7,905 nt of DNA from Bacteroidales bacterium (lineage in GTDB: Bacteria > Bacteroidota > Bacteroidia > Bacteroidales > VadinHA17): assembly GCA_013314865.1 (NCBI GenBank), contig JABUEV010000097.1, positions 1-7,905 of the forward strand, in the 5' to 3' direction. A model generated the notes under the pieces. It was not told the origin of the DNA and did no database searches. It saw only the letters and a list, made by a program, of their open reading frames with translations. Made by a program: the position numbers and the translations under genes. Positions 1 through 7,905 of this stretch are shown piece by piece. Every line of letters begins with the position of its first letter. Position 1 is the stretch's first letter.

Positions 1-1134
1 GCCTTCTGCGGTTATAAGTATTGGCTTATCGGATGATTTCCCTTTCCCGCATTTAAGAATAACTGCTGACATACTGCCGGCAACAAGCTTTGACGCGCGG
101 TCAATAAGGCTTTCAATGATAAGTTTTGATGCTTTTATATCAGCCTGATGTTCTATTATATCCGACAAAATTCTACCGTTAGCATAGTCGCCTGAAACAA
201 AAGCGTTGACCTCGCCTGTTGAAACATCTTTCAAATCCATTAATGCCCTGGATGTCGCTTCCGTAAAGATACCTTCCTTCGCGGCTGTTTTAAGCACAAA
301 GAGTGACAAGCCTCCAAAATATCCTCCCGAAATCATCTTTTCAAATTTATAACTCCCCGGATTTAAAGTTGCATTGTCAAAAAGGATATCTAATTCCTGC
401 CGCGGAGGCCTGCCAAAATCGCCTGATTCAATATTTATAATCTGACTTTTATTCTGATCAAGATAAGGCTTCTTCAAAATTTTAGAATTATTTTCTATGT
501 AGCAGGTGTTTGTTCCTGTTCCCAGAATAAATCCGATGTAAGAATCATATGATTTGCCGAACGAAGCAGACTTGCCGGCAAGAAGAGTGGCAACAGTGTC
601 GTTAAGAAGCACAATTCTTTTTTCCGGAGAACCAAGTGACTTGAGAAGATTCTTTCCTATTACCATTCCTTCGACTTCAGGTGCCTGCACTTCCTTACAG
701 AACTGGATCAATCGGCCATCTTTATCCGGAAGAATTTCGGTAGGATAGGAAAAACAAAATCCTATCCTTTCAACTTTATTGGCTAGCGGCTTTAGATAAT
801 CAGCAATAGTATTGAAGAACTCAGTAGCGCTTATCTCGCCTCCGAGTCCGGGCATCCTGTAATTTATCGTATCTGATATTAATACCTCTCCTGAGCTTTT
901 TACAGTGATCAGTGCAGCCCTGAAGTTAGTTCCTCCGGCATCAATTGCCAGAACCGGTGTATCTTTAAGGAAGTCATTTTCGGCCTCTATATAAGTCGGG
1001 ATCATTCGGAGTGCTCCCTCTTTCCCTTCAAGGCCTGCAATCATGTCTTCAGTGAAAACCTTAACCAGTTCTTCAATGTCAATATCAGAAGCCCTTAGTT
1101 TGTGTTTCACAAGAAAATCATCCACGCTTTTCAT
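1..1134 (-). CDS. Hexokinase, eukaryotic-type (ROK-unrelated), 3' end cut by window edge
   Basis: ATP-dependent phosphorylation of glucose and related hexoses in the cytoplasm. I translated 378 residues from the ATG at 1134 and the frame stays open to base 1, so the C-terminus is missing. Visible motifs of the hexokinase_1/hexokinase_2 family, in order: phosphate-1 loop AIDAGGTNFRAA (about residues 63-74), sugar-contact GFCFSYP (125-131, Ser129), catalytic LLNDTVATLLAG (176-187, Asp179), phosphate-2 GFILGTGTNT (201-210), the glucose-binding Glu236 in NIESGDFG, and Glu265 in FEKMISGGYFGG. The visible part ends in ITAEG, at the start of the adenosine-binding motif. From family knowledge, bacterial members are about 400 residues, so roughly 20-30 are lost. 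It starts 30 bp after the deoC stop on the same strand, which suggests co-transcription. There is no obvious Shine-Dalgarno. Family call is firm; exact sugar range is not. Confidence 0.95.
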   Translation of the reverse strand, partial: MKSVDDFLVKHKLRASDIDIEELVKVFTEDMIAGLEGKEGALRMIPTYIEAENDFLKDTPVLAIDAGGTNFRAALITVKSSGEVLISDTINYRMPGLGGEISATEFFNTIADYLKPLANKVERIGFCFSYPTEILPDKDGRLIQFCKEVQAPEVEGMVIGKNLLKSLGSPEKRIVLLNDTVATLLAGKSASFGKSYDSYIGFILGTGTNTCYIENNSKILKKPYLDQNKSQIINIESGDFGRPPRQELDILFDNATLNPGSYKFEKMISGGYFGGLSLFVLKTAAKEGIFTEATSRALMDLKDVSTGEVNAFVSGDYANGRILSDIIEHQADIKASKLIIESLIDRASKLVAGSMSAVILKCGKGKSSDKPILITAEG

Positions 1135-1164
1135 GATTTCTCAGGTGGCCTTTGATATGTATGA

Positions 1165-1878
1165 TTATTCACCAAACCTTTTCATTGCTTCTTCAAGGAT
1201 TGCAGAAGTTGTTGTTGCCCCGGAACGAGAGGCGCCGGCTTCCTTCATCTTAAGCAGATCATCCAGGGTCCTTACCCCTCCCGCACACTTCACCTGTACC
1301 TTCGGACCGCAATATTTTCTCATGAGCTTAACATCCTCAACTGTAGCCCCGGTATAATTATAACTGCCGTCTGACTGCTTTACAAATCCATAGCCTGTAG
1401 ATGTCTTAACAAAATCTGCTCCTGCTCCTGTGCAAATCTCACACAGTCTGATCTTATCCTCTTTGCGGGTCACATAATCAGTTTCAAATATTACCTTAAC
1501 GATCGCAGTATTTCGATGGCATATTTCCGTTACTGCCCTGATCTCATTTTCAACATAATCCCAGTCACCTCCGAGGGCTTTTCCAATGTTAATAACCATG
1601 TCAAGTTCAACTGCTCCATCCCTGCATGCTTGTTCAGCTTCAAACACTTTCACCTTAGTCGAACTGTTTCCATGCGGGAATCCTATTACACAGCCAGCCA
1701 TTACATCCGATCCTTTCAATATCTCCACGGCCTGCTTCACGGCATAAGGCTTTACGCATACCGAAGCAACATTGTACTTCATTGCAGTTTTGCATTCCCT
1801 TAAAAGATCTTCGTCGGTCATTGTCGGCTGAAGGATGGAATGATCGATCATTTTTGCAAGCTCTCTAACTTTACTCAT
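1165..1878 (-). CDS. deoC: Deoxyribose-phosphate aldolase
   Basis: Class I aldolase that reversibly splits 2-deoxyribose 5-phosphate into glyceraldehyde 3-phosphate and acetaldehyde, in deoxynucleoside catabolism in the cytoplasm. The 237 residues form a complete DeoC TIM barrel: IDHSILQPT (11-19), CVKP (41-44), GFPHG (66-70), ELDMVINIG (91-99, Asp93), KVIFET (128-133), FVKTSTGYG (156-164, with Lys158 as expected Schiff-base lysine), VQVKCAGGVRT (194-204, Lys197 as the second active-site lysine) and GASRSGATTT (215-224) at the phosphate-binding end. Between the Schiff-base strand and the next helix there is a short insertion (about 165-177) compared with my memory of the E. coli enzyme, and the phosphate-binding segment differs slightly; both resemble other non-enterobacterial DeoC proteins. 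It is likely the first gene of a two-gene unit with the hexokinase and is divergent from the arabinofuranosidase gene. Confidence 0.95.
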   Translation of the reverse strand: MSKVRELAKMIDHSILQPTMTDEDLLRECKTAMKYNVASVCVKPYAVKQAVEILKGSDVMAGCVIGFPHGNSSTKVKVFEAEQACRDGAVELDMVINIGKALGGDWDYVENEIRAVTEICHRNTAIVKVIFETDYVTRKEDKIRLCEICTGAGADFVKTSTGYGFVKQSDGSYNYTGATVEDVKLMRKYCGPKVQVKCAGGVRTLDDLLKMKEAGASRSGATTTSAILEEAMKRFGE

Positions 1879-2079
1879 TTGATTTTAAAACTTTTTAGAA
1901 TTACTATCTCAGTCTGATTATTCCTTAAGACTGCTAAGGCTAAAATTAGACAAAAAGAGGTATTCTCTCGAAGTTTCCCTGAAATATTCTGTTTTTTATG
2001 ACTCGATTCTTCCCGGATTACATGAAAAAACAGCGTCAAAGTCGGTCAGGCAGGCTTAACCGGAGAGTTGCTTCTGATG

Positions 2080-2097
2080 AATCATTTTTTAATGATT
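2080..2097. repeat. 7-bp inverted repeat, candidate operator
   Basis: AATCATT and its exact reverse complement AATGATT flank a TTTT centre. It sits about 25 bp upstream of the candidate -7 box at 2123-2130, about where a -33 element would lie, so a bound regulator could affect transcription of the GH51 gene. The sequence is AT-rich and short palindromes arise easily in such DNA, so the operator role is only a guess. Confidence 0.35.
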
Positions 2098-2122
2098 TCA
2101 AAGCATTCATTATCTTCATGCA

Positions 2123-2130
2123 TATATTTG
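2123..2130 (+). promoter_or_regulatory. Candidate Bacteroidota -7 promoter box for the GH51 gene
   Basis: TATATTTG matches the Bacteroidota sigma-ABfr -7 consensus TAnnTTTG exactly. The -33 element is poor: TTTC at 2096-2099 with a 23-bp spacer, instead of TTTG at about 19-21 bp. Transcription would start near 2137, leaving a leader of about 75 nt before the ATG at 2212. The position just upstream of the gene supports the call; the weak -33 and the AT-rich background limit it. Confidence 0.4.
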
Positions 2131-2211
2131 TAAGAGCCGTAGCTGAAATCAAACATGTATTGGTATCTTTAAAAAGGCTTAGAATTAAATTAATAAATAA
2201 TTAGACTGATC

Positions 2212-4194
2212 ATGAAATTTCCGGCACATTTACACAGATACAGGAATATTTTAATTACGTCGTTATTTCTAATTCCATGGCAATGGCTTTATTCGCAAGG
2301 CCAGGGTACATTACTTACCGGTTCCGGGGTCACAATACTTAATATTGATGCAGATCGTCCGATAGGAAAAATATCGGAAGGCATTTACGGACAATTCCTG
2401 GAACACATCAATCATTCGGTAGTTGACGGGCTTTTTGCAGAACAGGTTCAGGGTTGCGGATTTGAAGGTAAGGATTTTGAGACCTACTGGAAACCCTACG
2501 GGGAGAAAGGATCTGCCACTGTTGTAAGCGTAAAATTTAAGAATGGAAGTAACAGTCTGCAGATAAAAGCAGAGAAAGGATATGCCGGGGTCAGGCAAAA
2601 CAGAGTTTATCTGCAAGCCGGACAAACATATGACGGTTCTCTTTGGGCAGAAAATGTAACAGGCTCATTGAGTCTTTTAATGAGATTCAGGGATTCTTCC
2701 GGAAGGATGATAAGGCAGATACCTCTGAAAGTATCAGGGACCGGATGGAATGAAATTCCTTATTCATTCACAAGCCCCATAACAGACCCCCAGGTTATTT
2801 TAGAGATTGAAGGAAGAGGTACAGGCACCCTGTTGGTCGATTTTATTTCGTTAATGCGGGCAGATGTGCGAAAGGATGGTATGCTCCGACCCGATCTGTT
2901 TAAGGCTTTGGAAGACCTTAACCCGCCTTTCCTCCGCTGGCCAGGCGGATCTTTTGCCTCCGTCTACAAATGGAAAGATGGAATCGGGCCTCATGCAGAG
3001 AGAAAATATAACCCTAACATAATATGGGGTGGCTATTCGGATTATTATGGTTTCGGAACTCACGAATATCTTGAACTTTGCAGACGTTTAAAGGCCGAAC
3101 CCCTTATATGTCTTCCTGCTACCTCAACAAAACCTGAAGATGTCAGATACGCAATTGACTGGATACATTATATTAACGATCCTGTAACCACAGAATGGGG
3201 CAGATTAAGGGCTAAAAACGGACATCCCGAACCATACAACGTAAAGTATTTCCAGATCGACAACGAACCAATGAATCATAACTTGACGCCTGAACAATAT
3301 TCAGAAATAGTTAATGTCTATGGAAGTGAAATAAGAAAAATTGACCCGGGTTTAATAATTGTGGCATGCGGACAGAAAAGATCAAACGACCTTAGCTGGA
3401 GTCAGAAAGTTATAGACATTGCAGGTGACAATTTTGATATCCTGGGATGCCATAATTATGAATATGAAAATGAAAATTACCAGACAGGTATTCAAAGGAT
3501 AGCCGGCTATCTTATCAATCTCAGCAATTACATCAGTAATTCAAGGCATCCCAATATTAAAATTGCCGTTCTTGAATGGGGCCTGTGCCGTTCATACGAC
3601 TGGAAAGCAGGACTTCACACTGCAGGCTCTCTTATTTTATATGAAAAACTCGGCAACGAGCTGGTTATGACATGCCCTGCGCTTCTGATGAGGAACACTG
3701 AGGATGATCCCACCTGGACAGCATTCATCTATCACGACCATGTGACGTGGTTCCCGGCAGGAGGCTACTATGTTGAAAAACTCTTCAGGCAACATTATGC
3801 TGAAAACTTCCTTGCTTCAGCATCCGGAACTTTTTCGGATATCCCGGACAGGTCGGAGTTTTTCGACAGCATTTCTCAAATGAAACCAACCGATTGGAAA
3901 CCAGGAACCGTTGACGCCATAGCAACCTCGACCAGCGATGGTAAAAAAATAATTATCAAAGCAGTCAACTATGAGAATTACAGCAACACTCTTCTTACCA
4001 GAATAAATGGATCAAATATCAGTGAAAATGCTGAGGTGAAAATAACTACTATTACTGCCGGAATAGACGACCATGCTTCATTGCAGAATCCTGATGCAAT
4101 AAAGCCTGAAGTGAAAGCAGGACGCTTCTCCCGGTATATGGAATTTGTAATGAATCCATACTCGGTGATTCTTGTAGAAATTTCTTTTAACTGA
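2212..4194 (+). CDS. Secreted GH51-type alpha-L-arabinofuranosidase with CBM4/9-like insertion
   Basis: Predicted retaining glycosidase that releases non-reducing terminal alpha-L-arabinofuranose from arabinoxylan, arabinan or their oligosaccharides. The 660-residue protein has a signal peptide: basic start, hydrophobic stretch at about 13-26, likely cleavage near YSQ at 27-29, and no lipobox. It therefore probably acts in the periplasm or outside the cell. After the family's N-terminal part (ISEGIYGQFLEHINH, 54-68) comes a beta-rich CBM4/9-like insertion (about 100-215), then the TIM-barrel half with LRWPGGSF (241-248). The acid/base is Glu352 in QIDNEPMN, and the nucleophile is Glu455 in IAVLEWG. 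The C-terminal beta domain, AF-C type, spans about 490-660. Length and order fit the family; both catalytic glutamates are present. It is preceded by an A/T-rich leader without a Shine-Dalgarno, and ends 275 bp before the GH43-like gene in the same direction. Exact substrate is not readable from the sequence. Confidence 0.93.
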   Translation: MKFPAHLHRYRNILITSLFLIPWQWLYSQGQGTLLTGSGVTILNIDADRPIGKISEGIYGQFLEHINHSVVDGLFAEQVQGCGFEGKDFETYWKPYGEKGSATVVSVKFKNGSNSLQIKAEKGYAGVRQNRVYLQAGQTYDGSLWAENVTGSLSLLMRFRDSSGRMIRQIPLKVSGTGWNEIPYSFTSPITDPQVILEIEGRGTGTLLVDFISLMRADVRKDGMLRPDLFKALEDLNPPFLRWPGGSFASVYKWKDGIGPHAERKYNPNIIWGGYSDYYGFGTHEYLELCRRLKAEPLICLPATSTKPEDVRYAIDWIHYINDPVTTEWGRLRAKNGHPEPYNVKYFQIDNEPMNHNLTPEQYSEIVNVYGSEIRKIDPGLIIVACGQKRSNDLSWSQKVIDIAGDNFDILGCHNYEYENENYQTGIQRIAGYLINLSNYISNSRHPNIKIAVLEWGLCRSYDWKAGLHTAGSLILYEKLGNELVMTCPALLMRNTEDDPTWTAFIYHDHVTWFPAGGYYVEKLFRQHYAENFLASASGTFSDIPDRSEFFDSISQMKPTDWKPGTVDAIATSTSDGKKIIIKAVNYENYSNTLLTRINGSNISENAEVKITTITAGIDDHASLQNPDAIKPEVKAGRFSRYMEFVMNPYSVILVEISFN

Positions 4195-4330
4195 AACTAC
4201 CTGCAAATTGCCGATACTGTATAATTCGTACCGGAGATGCTCATTTTATGATTCATCAGACTCCAGGCTCAGATGTTTATATACCGTTTATAATGATAAT
4301 TTTTTCTGTAATTACTGATTTTTAAAAATT

Positions 4331-4365
4331 ATCGCATAAAAATTTTAATCTTTTTGCGATTTTTT
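4331..4365 (+). terminator. Probable intrinsic terminator after the GH51 gene
   Basis: ATCGCA at 4331-4336 pairs with TGCGAT at 4355-4360. After one bulged T, the stem continues with A:T pairs (4338-4341 with 4351-4354), and TTTTT follows directly at 4361-4365. It lies about 137 bp after the GH51 stop and about 105 bp before the GH43-like start, so the two plus-strand genes are probably transcribed separately, at least in part. The stem is AT-rich and modest, and the distance from the stop is longish. Confidence 0.5.
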
Positions 4366-4406
4366 ACCAGATATTACAGCATATTTTTTTGATGCTATTT
4401 CTTTTA

Positions 4407-4414
4407 TAACTGTG
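4407..4414 (+). promoter_or_regulatory. Weak candidate -7 box for the GH43-like gene
   Basis: TAACTGTG has five of the six fixed bases of the Bacteroidota -7 consensus TAnnTTTG. A T-run at 4383-4390 ending in TTTG (4388-4391) lies upstream, but that TTTG is only 15 bp away, closer than the usual 19-21 bp. It is offered because an upstream terminator implies the gene needs its own promoter between 4365 and 4469. Confidence 0.25.
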
Positions 4415-4426
4415 TAAGGCTCAGCA

Positions 4427-4446
4427 ATTGTTAATCAAATAACAAT
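4427..4446. repeat. 7-bp inverted repeat in the leader of the GH43-like gene
   Basis: ATTGTTA (4427-4433) and its exact reverse complement TAACAAT (4440-4446) flank a 6-base centre. It sits 23 bp before the ATG, downstream of the candidate -7 box, so it could be an operator or a weak leader hairpin. It consists almost only of A and T, so chance is a real alternative. Confidence 0.25.
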
Positions 4447-4469
4447 AAAAACAATCAAAATATTTTAAA

Positions 4470-6584
4470 ATGAAAAAAGCACTCTTTTTTCTGGCGGCAG
4501 GAGTTATCATTTTTCTGATCTCTTGCTCCAACGATACAGGTAAAAAGGATATATCAGGAAATTTCACCGTTGGCATTACAGATAAACCTATGACATTCTG
4601 TAATCCTGTCAATGTCAGCGTAGGTTCTGAAAGAGCCCGAAGGGCAGGAGAACCCGTGGTTGTACTGTATAAGGATGATTATTACTTATTCATTACCGGA
4701 GGAAGAGGATACTGGTACTCCGGCAACTTCCGCGACTGGACATATGTCAGCGCCCCTGATTTCCCCGGAGGATGCCCTTCAGTTGCTGTTCATGGTGAAA
4801 CGATGTATGCTTCAGGCGACAAGGGCCTTCATGACGTAGTTGCCAGCACCGATCCCAAAAGCGGCGTCTGGAAAAAGGTTGGCGAATATCAGCGTGATTA
4901 TGGTGATGCAGATATGTTCATTGACGATGACGGACGATTTTATATGTACTGGGGCTGGTCGCAGATTATGCCTGTTCAGGTTGTCGAACTTGATCCTGAA
5001 AATGGTTTCAGGGAAAAAGGCAAACCAGTTGTCTGTTTTTTTGGCGACTACGAAAACCACGGCTTTGAACGCCGTAGAAATGAGGACGTAATTTTTTCAA
5101 TTTTCAATCACAGAACCTATTTCCCGGAAGAATCACCATGGATAGAAGGACCATGGATGATAAAGCACAACGGAAAGTACTATCTTATGTATGCCGCTAT
5201 CGGGCTGGAGTTTGCCTCCTACTCCCATGGTGTATATGTGGCTGAAAATCCTATGGGTCCGTTCAAGTATTCTCCGCACAACCCCCTCACATTCAAAACC
5301 ACCGGTTTTATGCTGGGCGCAGGTCATGGAAGTAATTTTCATGACAAAAATGGTGATCTCTGGACAATTGCGATGGTCCCCACATGGTACGGAGGAAGAG
5401 GCAGCAGTACTATAGCTGTCTTTCCCACCGCAGTAGACAAAGATGGCATTATTCATTCAAACACTGCTTTCAGTGATTATCCGCAATACTATCCTGGCAT
5501 CAAAAAAGACGCCGTTAACAATAATTTCACTGGCTGGATGCTTTTATCCCACAAAAAATATGTTGAAGTATCATCTTCAATAGAGGGCTTCGGACCATCT
5601 AACGCTGTTGATGAAAACATGATGACTCACTGGAGTGCCTCAACAGGCGAACCTGGTGAATATATGACAATTGACCTTGGCAAAAAATGTGAGATTTATG
5701 CAATCCAGATCTGCTTCGATCAGCACGATGCAAAAATGAGGTTTGGCAGAGGATTTGGAATGGGCTTCTCCGGTAGCTCATTAGATCGTTATCAGTCATT
5801 TACTGTTGAAGTTTCACCCGACAACAAAACCTGGTCAATGCTTATTGACAAAAGCAACAATTCAGTTGATTCGAGGTTTGATTATACTGAGCTTACAGAG
5901 CCTGTGAAAGCCAGGTACGTTAAATTAACTAACAGCTTTACTCCCGACAGTGGTAAGTTCGCCGTGAAGGACCTGAGGATTTTTGGAAATCCAAAGGAAG
6001 CCAAATTTACGAGGGTTAAAAATGTAAACGTTGTCCGCAATCCTGAAGATAAGCGCGATGCCACACTGGTTTGGGAACCTGTTAAAGATGCCGACGGATA
6101 TGTGGTACGATACGGTATTGAACCCGAAAAGCTTTACAACAACTTCATGGTTTATGATGCAAATAACTTAACAATACACAGCCTGAACAGGGATCAGGAC
6201 TATTATTTTGAAGTTGAGGCATTCGACAGCGGCACTGATTATTACAGGGAAAGAACCGAGAAAACTATGGGAAGGGGTACAGAAATAGAACTGTTACTGG
6301 AAGGAAAGATGATAGAAAGAAAGATGATTAAGGAAGGGGTCAATGAATATGTCTTTGATAATATTACCCCGGGTGCCTATACCTTAAGGCATGCTTTCGG
6401 ACCGGTTCTGTGGAGAGGCGAGCTTACAAAAGCAGAACTGGATGGTTCAGAAGAAAAACCATCCATTACTGCTATTCTGTCCGACCTTGGTGTTGGAACA
6501 CAAGTGACAGGCAAAATGGAATTGAAGATTTTGCCAGGAAAGAAGGCCGGTAAACTCGTTGTTATACTGAATTATTCCAAATAA
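4470..6584 (+). CDS. Lipoprotein: GH43-type propeller + F5/8 type C + Fn3-like domain
   Basis: Predicted surface or outer-membrane lipoprotein of 704 residues that acts on or binds plant glycan side chains. The signal peptide ends in lipobox LISC with Cys19 as the lipidated residue. Residues about 40-345 form a GH43-type five-bladed propeller: AGEPVVVLYKDDYYLF (59-74), DADMFIDDDGRFYMYWG (146-162; Asp148 fits the pKa-modulating Asp), WIEGPWM (224-230; Glu226 fits the general acid) and GAGHGSNF (283-290; His286 conserved). The expected base position, usually ADP, reads GEP here (Glu61). Residues about 360-505 are an F5/8 type C (discoidin, CBM32-like) domain, starting near NAVDENMMTHWSA and ending in VKDLRIFG. 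About 510-600 is fibronectin III-like (LVWEPVKDADGYVVRYG). About 600-704 I cannot assign; it is beta-rich in appearance. Its neighbours are the GH51 gene upstream and a convergent esterase. Family is clear, but activity is uncertain because of Glu61; arabinofuranosidase or xylosidase are both possible. Confidence 0.88.
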   Translation: MKKALFFLAAGVIIFLISCSNDTGKKDISGNFTVGITDKPMTFCNPVNVSVGSERARRAGEPVVVLYKDDYYLFITGGRGYWYSGNFRDWTYVSAPDFPGGCPSVAVHGETMYASGDKGLHDVVASTDPKSGVWKKVGEYQRDYGDADMFIDDDGRFYMYWGWSQIMPVQVVELDPENGFREKGKPVVCFFGDYENHGFERRRNEDVIFSIFNHRTYFPEESPWIEGPWMIKHNGKYYLMYAAIGLEFASYSHGVYVAENPMGPFKYSPHNPLTFKTTGFMLGAGHGSNFHDKNGDLWTIAMVPTWYGGRGSSTIAVFPTAVDKDGIIHSNTAFSDYPQYYPGIKKDAVNNNFTGWMLLSHKKYVEVSSSIEGFGPSNAVDENMMTHWSASTGEPGEYMTIDLGKKCEIYAIQICFDQHDAKMRFGRGFGMGFSGSSLDRYQSFTVEVSPDNKTWSMLIDKSNNSVDSRFDYTELTEPVKARYVKLTNSFTPDSGKFAVKDLRIFGNPKEAKFTRVKNVNVVRNPEDKRDATLVWEPVKDADGYVVRYGIEPEKLYNNFMVYDANNLTIHSLNRDQDYYFEVEAFDSGTDYYRERTEKTMGRGTEIELLLEGKMIERKMIKEGVNEYVFDNITPGAYTLRHAFGPVLWRGELTKAELDGSEEKPSITAILSDLGVGTQVTGKMELKILPGKKAGKLVVILNYSK

Positions 6585-6613
6585 TCCATTATAACATCTG
6601 TTATTTGAATGAT

Positions 6614-7874
<1,261 letters not shown>

Positions 7875-7905
7875 CTGTGCCTTCTGAAGAGTAAATTATA
7901 AAGTT

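Larger units (their letters stand above)
1879..2211. other. Divergent intergenic region between deoC and the GH51 gene
   Basis: This 333-bp AT-rich stretch separates two divergent genes, so it should hold promoters for both. On the GH51 side there is a good -7 box and an inverted repeat (listed separately). On the deoC side I see only a weak match: TAATTTTA on the minus strand at 1948-1941, one base from the Bacteroidota -7 consensus TAnnTTTG, without a properly spaced -33 TTTG. A 68-codon open frame at 1998-2204 lacks any recognisable family and is probably chance. I see no tRNA, riboswitch or repeat array. Confidence 0.6.

Noticed and set aside
1043..1803. Plus-strand open frames antisense to hexokinase and deoC (for example 1043-1357 and 1516-1803)
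   Set aside because: They lie opposite well-supported coding sequence, their translations resemble no family, and they are explained by codon use on the other strand.
1998..2204. 68-codon plus-strand open frame between deoC and the GH51 gene
   Set aside because: The product is strongly basic, low in recognisable pattern and matches no family I know. The best promoter candidate for the GH51 gene lies inside it, and there is no ribosome-binding signal. Best treated as chance in a regulatory region.
4195..4469. Possible small gene or riboswitch between the GH51 and GH43-like genes
   Set aside because: The stretch is very AT-rich with many stops, and only a terminator-like hairpin and a weak promoter candidate stand out; no conserved riboswitch core is recognisable.
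4812..5456. Open frames in other frames or antisense within the GH43-like gene
   Set aside because: All overlap the propeller region, whose motifs are clear in the main frame; none has its own recognisable product.

Overview
The window looks like a chromosomal segment from a Bacteroidota (Bacteroidales-like) heterotroph. The DNA is moderately AT-rich. Start codons are preceded by A/T-rich leaders rather than clear Shine-Dalgarno sites. The secreted proteins have Bacteroidota-style signal peptides, and one is a lipoprotein. A eukaryotic-type hexokinase and a GH51/GH43/CE1-like carbohydrate-degrading set are also typical of that phylum. Genus cannot be fixed from the sequence alone.

Layout: (1) Positions 1-1878, minus strand: deoC (deoxyribose-phosphate aldolase) followed 30 bp downstream by a hexokinase gene that runs off the left edge, probably one cytoplasmic sugar-metabolism operon. 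(2) 1879-2211: a divergent intergenic region with a candidate Bacteroidota -7 box and a 7-bp inverted repeat, both on the side of the next gene. (3) 2212-4194, plus strand: secreted GH51-type alpha-L-arabinofuranosidase with a CBM4/9-like insertion. (4) 4195-4469: intergenic, with a probable intrinsic terminator and a weak candidate promoter. (5) 4470-6584, plus strand: lipoprotein with a GH43-type propeller, an F5/8-type C (discoidin/CBM32-like) domain, a fibronectin-III-like domain and an unassigned C-terminal module. (6) 6628-7824, minus strand, convergent: secreted CE1/feruloyl-esterase-like alpha/beta hydrolase with an N-terminal Ig-like/CBM48-like domain. A hairpin terminator overlaps its own stop codon.

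How they fit together (inference): the three exported proteins suit side-chain removal from an arabinose-substituted, esterified plant polysaccharide such as arabinoxylan or pectic arabinan. GH51 would release arabinofuranose, the GH43-like lipoprotein would act on or bind glycan at the cell surface, and the esterase would remove acyl or feruloyl groups. Hexokinase and DeoC feed hexoses and deoxyribose phosphate into central metabolism. No SusC/SusD pair, sensor-regulator, transporter, mobile element, RNA gene or CRISPR array is visible. I found no clearly new biological system. The most notable point is that the GH43-like protein appears to have Glu where the family's catalytic-base Asp is expected.
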